Shown: in pieces, positions 11,714 through 21,293 of the stretch
How the letters are laid out: each line of letters starts with the position of its first letter
Position numbering within the stretch: the stretch's first letter is position 1
Source of the DNA: Paramacrobiotus richtersi
Lineage: Eukaryota; Tardigrada; Eutardigrada; Parachela; Macrobiotidae
Direction: 5' to 3'
Assembly (NCBI GenBank): GCA_034698045.1
Contig: JAQGAU010000668.1
Location: 1 to 25,055 of the forward strand
Length of the DNA stretch: 25,055 nt
Notes under the pieces: model-generated
Database searches by the model: none
The model's input: only the letters and a program-made list of their open reading frames with translations
Told to the model about the DNA's origin: nothing
Position numbers and translations under genes: made by a program

Positions 11714-12375
11714 CGTTATTATGAAGAGAATGGAACAATACACATTATTAAGCAACATAGGAGAGTAAAAATTAGCTCACTAAAAAAGATCTGTAAATGT
11801 TAAAAATTAGTAGATATGTAAAACTATCAACAACAACAACAGTCAAAAGAAACAATACAATGATTCATACATGTATGACGAGTTATTCAATGCGTTTTCT
11901 GTACAGACAACATAATTTGGATAAATCGTTATACGGTATGTACTCGTAACTGCGCACCAACAAACTCTGGGGTTTTCATCGTCCGCTGGATAACGTCCGT
12001 TTACGAGATGAGTTGTCGGAACTGGCGCGTGAGCGTCGGCGGGTGGATTCGGCCGTAACAGTGGGAAGGATGCCATTTGTTGGTAACGTAAATCGGCACT
12101 TGAACCATTTGTTCAACAAGTGTAGGATTCCCGTGCGGTATTCGTAATTCAATGTGAAGAAAATGATCTGCAGTGGAAAGGTCATGATTCGAATACTACG
12201 TACACGATTCAACGATCAAGAACATTTTCTATACGTACACAACTGAATTATCCTGATCATGATCTAAACGTCTTCTTAGTTTCTATTTTAGTTCACTAGT
12301 AAATATTATTATTTTTAGACTGTAAATATTATTTGTAAATATTATTGTTATTATTTAAAAAATTTTCATTTTTTT

Positions 12376-12381
12376 TTTATT
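12376..12381 (-). terminator. Candidate poly(A) signal for the GPCR
   Basis: AATAAA on the minus strand about 135 nt beyond the GPCR stop codon. The surrounding T-rich run on + (A-rich on -) makes a chance match possible. Confidence 0.4.
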
Positions 12382-12515
12382 TTTAGAGATTATTTTGATT
12401 AAATCTTAATATTATTAGACTGTAAATAACTAAATATTATACGTGTTTGTACACGTATGATACCATGGTACAGCAATAAACACAATATTATACTATGTAT
12501 GAGCTTCTTTCTGAG

Positions 12516-14227
12516 TTATTTCAGACGGTATGATCCATCTACGGTAGAGCTGTAACTTGCAATAGATTTCGATATCATTACCGGTGTCATGGCATATCCA
12601 CACAAAAACACGGTCCGCAACCACAACTGCCACCCGGTGACACTCTTGACATACACCGGCGCCCGACTGGCCGCCATAATGGTCTGCGGATAATAGCACA
12701 CGCAGTACCACAGCGCCGAGACAAACAGCACCCGCGCCATCATTAGTCGGCGCCGGAAACGGATGCCCTCATTCTTGGCGTGTAGATCAACAACCTGTCG
12801 TCGGAGGCAGCGAACCCGTAGGAACATGATCGAGTACAAAGCCAGCATTCCGATGGTCGGGATGAAGACCCCGATCAGGGCGCTGAGCTGGATGTAAGGA
12901 CCGGGTTTCGAAGGGATGTACATGCAGTTGTTCCAGGGTTTCTCCCAGCCGTACTGGCCTTCGATGTTGAAGAGCCGGGGGAGGTTGGTGACAATGGAGA
13001 TTGTCCAGATTAGGGATATCGTTCCGAACATTACCTGCGTTAATGCACATTTTTCTTAGGCGACAGTCAACAGAGAATTTCCGTAATTATTCCCATAGGA
13101 TATGTGGATTTGTTGGGGTGCGTTAGTGAATCAGAAATGATGCCAGAGTTATATTACCGGTAACTGGCATATACACAGTAAGGATTATGGTTTACCTGTA
13201 TATATGTACTCGTATACTTCTATGGATTACCTGCTTGCGAAGTGACATAAATACACAAACAGATGCTGTTACTTTTGAAAGGTTATCGAGTTCTTTAGAT
13301 GGGTGCTACCGGAGCGAAACACCAAGTACACCAAGTCTTCGTGCATAGCCCTGTAGACTAATGCTATATAAGTATTCGCCGCACTTATAAGTTAGTGTAT
13401 CAAATACTTATCAGAAGAAATATCTCATAAAAATATCTATAAGCTTAACAGCAGCTACAATGCACGAAAGCAGACTTGTACCCCATGGTGAGCTGAATCC
13501 GGCGCGGCACAGTACGGTGTGCCCTAGCAAATACGTACACTGTACACATCGATCTGTATGCCTACTAATATCTTGAAACTATTACTCGGTGAGTAAACAC
13601 TGTTCTGCAGCTGTTTGGTGGTAGTACATCATTTACTGATAGCTTCTGTTTCGCATTACATCAAGGCCAACAAAATTTAGAAATCTCAGAATATACCGGT
13701 GTAGCGATGAATCTTTTGTACGCATGGGGCATCAGCGTCCCGACGAACCGATTAACAGCCAAACCCATCTGACACCAGTTGCCCGCGTTCATTGTAATGA
13801 TAAACCCCAAATGAATGAACGTACAATCCAGTTTCGTAAACATCCCATACTGTCCCAAAGGAATTCCCAAAACATTCACCGGAATATGGATCCCCACCAT
13901 ACTAGCATCCACCAAGGTCAAATGCAACATCAGCAGTCCGCAACCGCGACGGTACGCTTTGGTCTGGATGAGGACGGCGATCAACAAAATGTACAGGATG
14001 ACGCCGACACCGCAGATTGCCAGTGTAGCGGAGAGCCATATTCTTAAAGGTCGCTGATACAGTGTCCACAGACTGATGTTTAACTGTAATTCCTGTGAAT
14101 AATTTACAGATATATCTGAAGACATATTCCTGGGATAATCGAGATTTCTGGATGAAAACAACATGATATAAAGATTGCCAGCTGTTTTTCTGTCGTTAGT
14201 ACCGGAAGAGCGTTGGTGCTGAAACAT
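12516..14227 (-). CDS. Orphan rhodopsin-class (class A) GPCR, two exons
   Basis: Minus-strand exons 14227-13697 and 13034-12516 join in phase 0 (ACA CCG|gtatat ... aacgcag|GTA ATG), giving 349 aa. The N-terminus has glycosylation sequons N42-Y-S and N50-I-S. TM1 is about 63-88, TM2 97-121, TM3 136-158. C135 at the TM3 start can pair with the Cys of WNNCMYIP in the second extracellular loop. TM3 ends NRF (159-161) instead of DRY. W187 in TM4 is the conserved family Trp. TM5 and TM6 are separated by a basic loop (RCLRRQ…RFRRRLMMARV). TM6 has CYYP. TM7 has GYAMTPVMI where NPxxY is expected. The start is uncertain: M22 (14164) or M35 (14125) are alternatives. It is a plasma-membrane receptor, but the ligand is not recognisable; peptide, amine or chemosensory roles are all possible. 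It diverges from iGluR-A. Confidence 0.87.
13035..13696 (-). other. GPCR intron, 662 nt
   Basis: GT-AG intron in phase 0, placed between the second intracellular loop and TM4. Contents are unremarkable. Confidence 0.85.
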
Positions 14228-15132
14228 GCTTCTAGCGCCGTTTCTCCAAGATGACGTTCCTGTACATTGCGAATGCCTGCCTGGCTCCCAGAAAGCATTA
14301 GCGACGGATGTTACTTAAACGAAATAATGCGCCGATTGTTCCTGTTTCTCTGTACCGGATGTCAAAAGTAACAGTGCGATGGACAATGCGGCAAGCAGAC
14401 ATCCCGAGGGAGGAGCTAGCGAATATATATATATTCAAGAGCGCAGTCCTGGATTAGGATGTAGCGAATTACAGGAGGCTGCACTAGTTTCATTACTTGG
14501 CAGACCGGTTCGTTTATGTCACTCACAATTTGCTGGTGTACTGTATACACCTGTGTAGAAGAACAAAAGACAAAATCACAAAGACACTCACCAAGGTCAA
14601 GGTTGTTACGGTTCCCTGGGCGGTTGCTCACCAGACTGTTTAATATACTGTTGTATCTGTACATACTGACACATCATTGTTTTAGCTGATCGTTTTGCGC
14701 ATTGCAGACAAACTATACGGGCGATTATCTGCCACATAGCAGAGGCAAAAAACACCTGCTTCTAGATTCACTATCGGCTGCTAGCAACATATCGTCTTAA
14801 TTGACAGGAATGTAATGACATAATAATTATAATATAAGTGGTAGGAAATTGATCGTCTTGTTTGACAAGAATATAAGAACACAGTCCGGGAATGCTAGCG
14901 AAGCAGTTGTGCCTTCCAGCAGCCTTTTAGCTATCATTAGGCGCGCAATAATCCTTCTGGTCTGTCAATTTCGACTGTTTCTGGTACTAAACAAAGAAAG
15001 CGGATATCGGGTTTTACTGAAGTACATGTACATGCCTGACATTGCGGGTGAATAAATTTTCACTTATTCTGGTTTTTTATACTTTCCCGCTGTCAGGCCT
15101 ATCAAAGACTGCCAAACCAGGGAAATTCCGCC
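14228..15132. promoter_or_regulatory. Shared divergent upstream region of the GPCR and iGluR-A
   Basis: This ~905-bp stretch separates the 5' ends of two divergently transcribed genes, so both promoters probably lie here. No canonical TATA box can be assigned with confidence; the (at)n run near 14422 is only a candidate. On the minus strand an 82-aa open frame (14664-14416) ends near a good splice donor (ccttg|gtgagt) and might be a 5' non-coding exon of the GPCR. Two similar ~29-bp segments, atcgtcttaattgac and atcgtcttgtttgac, occur near 14790 and 14850. Confidence 0.45.
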
Positions 15133-18100
15133 ATGCCATACGGATGGTTTCCTAGTCGACTTGTGTTGTTCAGTATCTTGACCCCATCCCTCCTTATAAA
15201 TGGACAAAAGTTTAGTAAGTTCCTTCATCGATTCGACGATTGCTACCTATCTGGAAGGTTGACACTTTCGCGTAGATCTATACAACCGTAACAACAAGTG
15301 ACAACCTTATTGCAGCAACATTTATAGAGCAGCTAGATTCTACCGCGAATACCAGGAACAACACATGGGCTGCCGATTTCGGTCGCACCATTCTGCTCAA
15401 GACCGACGATATCATCCACAATACCAATGCAAGTAAGTAACAAAACTATATCTCTACTGTTCCAGATGCTTGAACCGGCTTCATAGCAATTCGCAAGAGC
15501 CCGTTGGACGACCGTTCTTACAAGACTACGCAGAGCGAATGATAGTCTTTACAGTACAGAGCGCGGCCTATCGTTAGCTGAAAGCTTGCGAAAGTCGTTA
15601 AGCGGTAGTTGATCCCTTTTAACGGCTATCACGCGTTACAGCTTTAGGCACGAAAAAAAACGTTTTGCAACTGGTCGTTGTTCATAACGAGTTATTTTTC
15701 AGTATGCGACGCATTGGCGAATGGGAGCAGAATGTGGCTTGGAGTATGCAGTCCCGAGACATGTTCGCAGTTATCCGAGTACAGCCAAGCCATGCATATT
15801 CCTCTCGTGTTAAGCAGTCCCTACCAATTAATGATCTCTGCGGAAAATGCAACACAACGACAAATGTCGTACCAGCTGAATATCCATCCGTCAACTATGC
15901 CAGCAGTTATGGACATTATCAGCAACCTGTACAACTGGACCCAAGCGCTGTACCTGACCAACTCTGCCAAAAGTACACGTTTTTGCTTGTTGTGAACGCC
16001 TGACGGTAGAATTTGCACGTGAGTAGGTTGATGTCGTCAGGTTATATGCCGATGTGCTAATCGTGATCTCTCGCCTGAAACCTACCGTTACCTACGTAAA
16101 TCGGCAGCTTACACGGGAAGCGATGCACTACACACAATCCATATAGCATTAGGCGCCATAAGCTTCATGATAAATGATGATATGCATCGTTGAAAGGATT
16201 ACATCATCTTCTGCTTTTCAGAGCTCGATGGATCAGTGCAAGCCTATTATAACCAGATAATCTTGCAAGCAGATAGCGAAAATGATGGCCTACACATGAA
16301 TTTCTTTATGGCTCATTCGGCAAGCGAAGCGGCAAATTACATTACAAAGATTGTCCTGCGACGATCAGTTCGAGAATGGCGTATAGTTCTGGACATGTCC
16401 GCCGGGTTGGCCAGCGGGATTATGAATCTTCTGCTCAGCCATGACAGAGTTCGCGAACGGCAGTTCCATTTTGTTTTGGCTTCTTTGGTACGAACTAAGA
16501 ATTATACCATTTAATACGGCTTGGTAGGGCTATTAGGAAATCCTTTAGGATCATGAAATGCTGGATTTTCAAGTCCTGCGTTTTTCGTCCAGCAGCCTGA
16601 CAGCCCTATCTATGACAGATGGCAGTACTGCCAACACCCAGCCGACTACTGTAAGCAAACTGCAAATGACAGCAAACAGCAGACAGATAAAAAAATGTGT
16701 TGCAACTTTCCGCCAGACCGAAGAAGCGCTGATGCAAGATGCAAGCGGCTTCCTCCATTCCGCGTTAAACGGGTACAGTGCATCATTCGATAACGAGACC
16801 TTGGACTGTCTTGCCCCACCTCTTCGCGTATGGAAGGATGGAGATGCACTTCGACAAAGTCTACAGAATGTAACCATTTGAAACTGAATTGACGCAGTAC
16901 GGCTGAAACTTTATAGCCGTAGATTGAATATAACGGTTTAACCGGGAAAGTTGAGTTTGACGAACAAGGCAACAGAAAAAACTACAAACTGCATATTATG
17001 GAATCACTACATGGTCGCCGTTTGGTCAAGGTACTGATAGTTTATGCATCAAATTTTCCATAACTAACAGATTGACTTTGCAGAAAGGAACCTGGTGGGA
17101 TACGAGCGGAATCCATCTTTTAAAGGAAAACCAGACAGATGAAAACATGATTTTGCGAGCTGTAGGAGTCCTGGTACAAAATTTACCCAAAGCGTCAAAG
17201 CTTTATTTAACGAATACGCTTAGACAGATAGGTTTCTGATGATTGACCCTTGCGAAACTGTAACCGGCACCCACACGATAGAAGTGCCCTACACTGCAAA
17301 TCCGACGCAATGCTATACTGGATTCATTGTGGACTTTGTGAACGAACTGCGGAATACAACCGGGTACTCATTCGTCCTACACAACACTGCAGGAAAACAT
17401 CCGTACGGAAGCTATATCAACGGTACCTGGACTGGAGCAGTCGGCGAGCTATTGCGAAAAGTCAGTGTACTTTACTACGAACATATATGTACGTACTCTA
17501 CTGCATTAGCGTTTCAATATACATCGTTCACTATTTCTCTAGAATGCTGATATTATCATTGCTGATTTGGGTGTCATCGCAGAACGGGAAGCTATTATGG
17601 AATTTACCATACCATACATGAACGACGGATACGTTGTCCTGCTGAAAAAAGATGAACACCGGCAACTGACGCTGTTTGCCTTCATGCAGCCGTTCTCGCC
17701 TTATTTGTGGCTGGCGTTGGCACTGGCCTTGCTGATCACCTTCGTAATTGTGTTCTTTGTTGGTCGTTTATCGCCCTCGGAATGGTATCAAACGGATTAC
17801 CATCATATTACGGACAACAGATTAACGAACGAGTATACCATGGAAGAATCTTTGGTAGGTCAATCAAGCTCACCTGTAACTAATCAGCATGCACTTCAGG
17901 TGTCATACTCATATTCATTACTCCCTCTTTCATTTCTCACTCGTTTCGTATTGTCTAAAATCTGGACGATCTGAATGTTAGCATATCCTGCGCGCGATGA
18001 CCGATTTACCGAAAGCATTTGCTCATATAGACTCCTATACTGTACAATATATCTGTTGCTTTATGCGGTTGCAGTGGATGATGACATCGACCTTACTGCA

Positions 18101-21100
18101 ACAGGGTTCGAATATCTCCCCTCGTTCCTGTGCGACAAAAATCGCCGTGGGAGCATGGTATATCTGGGGACTGATTATCGTTTCCACGTATACAGCCAAC
18201 TTGGGTTGGTACCAATTTCGCAGATCCCTGCGGAAATCATAACTGAATCGTATGTAATGTGTATAGCGGCCTTTTTAACCCTCAACCGTATGACTTCATC
18301 CATCCAGTCCACCGATGACCTAGCCGCCCAAGACGAGATACGGTATGGAATTTTTGGCGGCAGTGCTGCATCGAGTGCGTTCTTCAACCACTCCAAGCAG
18401 GAACTGTATCAACGGATGTGGAGATCGATGTCGCGATACGAGACGGCCGTGGGTAGTCTGGACGAAGGGATACTGCAAGTGCGACAGGGGAAGTTTGCCT
18501 TTATCGGTCCGAAAACCGTTGTGGATTACGCCAATTCCGGATCGCCCTGTGATACACGGATTGTGGGGCAGCCATTGTATTACTCGAACTATGCCCTGGC
18601 GTTACCGGCTGGGTCACCACTGAGGAAACTGTTCTCGGAAGCGATACTGAAACTGAATGAAAACGGTGTGCTGAGGATGCTGGAACGCAAGTGGTTTCGT
18701 CGAGGTCAGTCAGTGCTGTGATCGTACTTTTTCAGAACTTAATTGTACTTGAGAAACTAGGCTTACACGTAAGCATTTTTGACCCGGAGTTACGAATAAA
18801 TACGCGTTCCATATCAATATGATCTACTAAATATGGTGAGTGTTGGGCAATTTTTAAAAAAATACTAAACTTAAACAGTTGTGAATTTTCAAAGTCAAGT
18901 TGGCTAAACAGGGTACTGATAGTTCATGGTAGTACCAGTGGTACTGGTACTGGTTCTGGTACTGGTACTGGTAATGGTTATGGTAATGGTACTGGTACTG
19001 GTACTGGTACTGGTAATGGTTATGGTACTGGTAATGGTACTGGTACTGGTACTTGTAATGGTTATGGTACTGGCAAAGTAACTGGTAGTGGTTCTGGTAC
19101 TGGATACGAGAACTTCAGCGCTATGTGCCACGCATTTGTAAGAGGGTAGGTAAGCGCCCCACAAAGCTTTTCCCCAGTGCTATGGCAGAAGAGCAGTACA
19201 GAAAGAGCCTGCGCAAGTTTACGCTCCATGTTTGGTTTTTCCATTTCCTTCATACCGCTGCCGTTGCGTCTGTTCTCCACCGAAATTCTCAAATGATGGA
19301 GCAAACGAAAGAAAAAAAACCCGATCTGTTTAAGTGAAATGTTTTGTCGCTATTATTAATTTATTAATCCCAAACGAACCTCCTGAAAATCGGCAAAAAC
19401 ATTTTAAAGGACCAAGTTCGAAAATTCGATAATCATTCCTCCCGGCTGGCGATTGGGTCCATGTGCATTTAGAGTCCCCTTGCGCTCTTAAAATAAAAGA
19501 AACAGGCTTGTTCTTTTTATTTTTAGGACTGCCTGGTCTCGACCAACCTGCTGTGATTTCGAATCACGCTTAAACTGCTGTACATAATTTCGTACAAGCA
19601 GTGTTTGACCAACTCTTTATCTGGTTTCTGTCCCGTTTAGTTGAGAAGAGAGTGCAAGGCAACTCAGGACCACTAGTATTTATTTAATTCAAGAATCTAA
19701 TCATTAATAGTCGAGGAATATTAGTATGATGTCAAAGGAGAATAACTTTGTTTTTGTTCTGAGCAATGTCACAAGCAAGTTGAAGTCAGAACATCATGGA
19801 TCTTCATTGCTTCCAGTGAGCTGAATAAAGCCCCACTCTGTCTTGAAATACTCATGGCGCTCTACAATAGCAAGAAGCTCCCGCCCCATTGCTATCATAA
19901 TATTCCTGGAATTTTATTGTTTCGTTTACTTCATCATTCGTGAAATTTTGTGAATAGACGCCACGGCAAAGGTTTTAAGGAAATAGGAAAAGCAACATGG
20001 AGCGTGTAGTTGCGAAGGCTCTCTATTGCCAAGATGCCGAGTGGGGCACTTATCTTCTTACAAATGCGGGGCACGGAGCATTGATTCCAGAACCACTACC
20101 AGTACCAGTACCATTCCCATTACCAGTACCAGAACCATTACCATTACCAGTACCAGTACCAGTACCAGTACCAGTACCAGTACCAGTACCAGAACCAGTA
20201 CCAGTACCACTGGTAGTACCATGAACTATAAGTACCCGGCTAAACATAGTGTCTCCTAAGATTACGATCAGCAAGATTACGATCGTGATCCGATTCTCCT
20301 GTACCGCTATGTTAAGCCAACTTACGCATTAATAACTTTGAATCGTTATTACTTTTCACCGTTTAAATTTGGTAATTTTTTTAAACAATTGCACAATACT
20401 CACCATATTTAGTAGATTATATTTATATGAAACGCGTTTTTATGTGTTCGTAAGTCCGGGTCAAAAATGCTTACTTGTTAGCTAACACACGTAAGCTACG
20501 AATGTCTTTCTTAGAATACGAATTTGAAAATAAGTTACCTCAGTAATTCTCTAAGAATTTTCGCACCGTTGTATCTATCGTTAAGGATTGCTGTAGCTTC
20601 TATCCTAGACGAGTGTTCTGCCAAGAAATCCACGGAACTGGTAAGTTGGACAACAAGCTCTTCAGCACTACTACGTACTAGTATGAAGTAAAAATAATTT
20701 TCCGCTGCACTTTATCAGGATGACCAGAACCTCAGCTCTCTTAGCCCTTACGAACTGGCTGGATTGTTCATCATTCTAGCGGGTGGTCTATCCCTGTCAA
20801 TGATAGTGGCCGTTGCGAATTATCTGTGTAACGGCCATCGGAGAATGCGGAAATACGGAGTAAGGAATTTTTGTACTGCCTGCAGCAGAGGCGGTTCGAG
20901 GGGCCGGCCCATCTTCGCTAACGTACCCGAAAACTGCCTTTGCACGTTCGCCTGCATAAAAAGGTCCTCGCCCGTTTCGCCGGCAGGAAGACCTCGCTCA
21001 AACCATGATACGTTTTCCCATCATCAGGAAACCATGTGTGGTCATCGCTGGTCCCGCGCGCACCATTGCGAAATCGCCCGGTTCCTCGAACCGCCAGCAC

Positions 21101-21293
21101 AAACAGATGATTCACAAAATTATATTGCAGTGCTTATTTTAAGGTATCCATTGATGATGTCCTTCTTACCGCACCGAGACACAGGACCAATTCGAAGACA
21201 GCGAAAATTCTGGGCGATGGAGCAATATCGATGGTGAATCTGCCGCAGGAGAACGGCTCGACGGAAATGCTACAAAATGCCACATTGGCATAG
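15133..21293 (+). CDS. iGluR-A: AMPA/kainate-like ionotropic glutamate receptor subunit, divergent ligand pocket (15 exons)
   Basis: Exons: 15133-15214, 15316-15432, 15703-15972, 16222-16487, 16549-16650, 16717-16869, 16923-17030, 17084-17173, 17224-17460, 17543-17854, 18075-18204, 18267-18704, 20609-20640, 20719-20859, 21144-21293. The sum is 2628 nt, 875 aa, normal for the family. Order: signal peptide (ending about NGQK); amino-terminal domain to about 390, closing with GLTGKVEFDEQG and KGTW; S1 from LRAVGVLTDRF; M1 about 527-549; pore loop with Q588 at the Q/R site; M3 gate STYTANLAAFLT; S2 about 630-768; disulfide candidates C717 and C771; M4 about 794-815; basic then acidic tail. S1 keeps the ligand arginine (R490), but D483 and G485 replace the usual Pro and Thr. 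In S2, Ala follows the GS and P704 sits where Glu is expected. It should form a membrane cation channel subunit with uncertain ligand. Exon 3 could end 7 nt later (C|gttttt). The last exon junction is the least certain. Confidence 0.92.
18928..19100. repeat. GGTACT/GGTAAT microsatellite, left arm
   Basis: Hexamer-like repeats of ggtact with ggtaat and ggttct variants. It mirrors the complementary array at about 20090-20220, so it is part of the foldback arms. The low-complexity frames through it (Thr/Ser/Ile-rich) are artefacts. Confidence 0.95.
19374..19690. mobile_element. Truncated relative of the 8829-9664 element, nested in the foldback
   Basis: It starts with acgaacctcctgaaa, identical to the TIR core at 8835. 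It follows the same order: a gttc-aaaattcg block, cctccc-ggctggcgat, the decayed palindrome, cctggtctcgacca and gttgagaagag. The right TIR is absent, since similarity fades before about 19690. It is oriented like the intact copy. Confidence 0.83.
20090..20220. repeat. CCAGTA microsatellite, right arm
   Basis: A dense run of ccagta/ccatta hexamers, the reverse complement of the array at about 18928-19100. It opens a Pro-Val-rich 75-aa frame (19997-20224) that is a repeat artefact. Confidence 0.95.
20860..21143 (+). other. iGluR-A intron 14, 284 nt, open in frame (possible retained intron)
   Basis: Donor TACGGA|gtaagg and proposed acceptor attttaag|GTATCC, phase 0. Splicing gives a 49-residue polar tail starting VSIDDVLL and ending QNATLA, with TAG at 21291-21293. 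If the intron is retained, the frame after M4 stays open to a TGA at 21235-21237 and gives a longer basic, Cys/His-rich tail. The acceptor has a weak pyrimidine tract, so other borders are possible. Confidence 0.6.

Larger units (their letters stand above)
11228..12515. other. MGAT1 3' UTR and convergent intergenic region
   Basis: No gene was recognised. An AATAAA at 11708-11713 lies 481 nt after the MGAT1 stop and may be its poly(A) signal. On the minus strand a possible signal for the GPCR (tttatt on +) lies at 12376-12381, about 135 nt past that stop. The open frames at 11290-11577 and on the opposite strand lack family features. Confidence 0.6.
18761..20496. mobile_element. Foldback DNA element, ~1.7 kb, with ~550-600-bp inverted arms
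   Basis: The left arm (about 18761-19330) and right arm (about 19910-20496) are diverged reverse complements. Shared blocks, read from the outside in, are gcttac, aagcatttttgacccgg, ctactaaatatggtgagt, a T/A spacer, gttcatggta, the GGTACT microsatellite, cgcatttgtaag, a gccccac box and cgctccatgtt. Each end carries a small palindrome (gcttacacgtaagc on the left). The centre holds a truncated copy of the element family seen at 8829-9664. No transposase frame was seen. Target duplications could not be identified. Confidence 0.82.
18705..20608 (+). other. iGluR-A intron 12, 1904 nt, hosting a foldback element
   Basis: Donor CGAG|gtcagt and acceptor atcctag|AC, phase 1. The split codon restores Asp before E-C, giving the family pattern KWF-x-x-DEC. 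Reading through the donor gives five residues (GQSVL) and a TGA at 18719-18721, just before M4 would be expected. Nearly all of the intron is the inverted-repeat element and its nested insertion. Confidence 0.88.

Noticed and set aside
11843-12212. Minus-strand frames of 77-78 aa next to the GPCR
   Set aside because: No TM segment or GPCR motif, and they lie downstream of the receptor stop. Likely chance frames.
15665-16003. Alternative frames over iGluR exon 3 (both strands)
   Set aside because: Only the frame reading ALANGSRMWLGVCSPETC matches the receptor and its paralogue; the others are shadows.
19997-20224. Pro-Val repeat protein, and Thr/Ser or Gly-Thr repeat frames in the same arrays
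   Set aside because: The frames arise from a stopless hexamer microsatellite that is open in several frames on both strands, within a transposon arm.
20764-21237. A separate 157-aa protein
   Set aside because: Its first part is the M4 helix of iGluR-A starting inside exon 14. The rest is probably intron.
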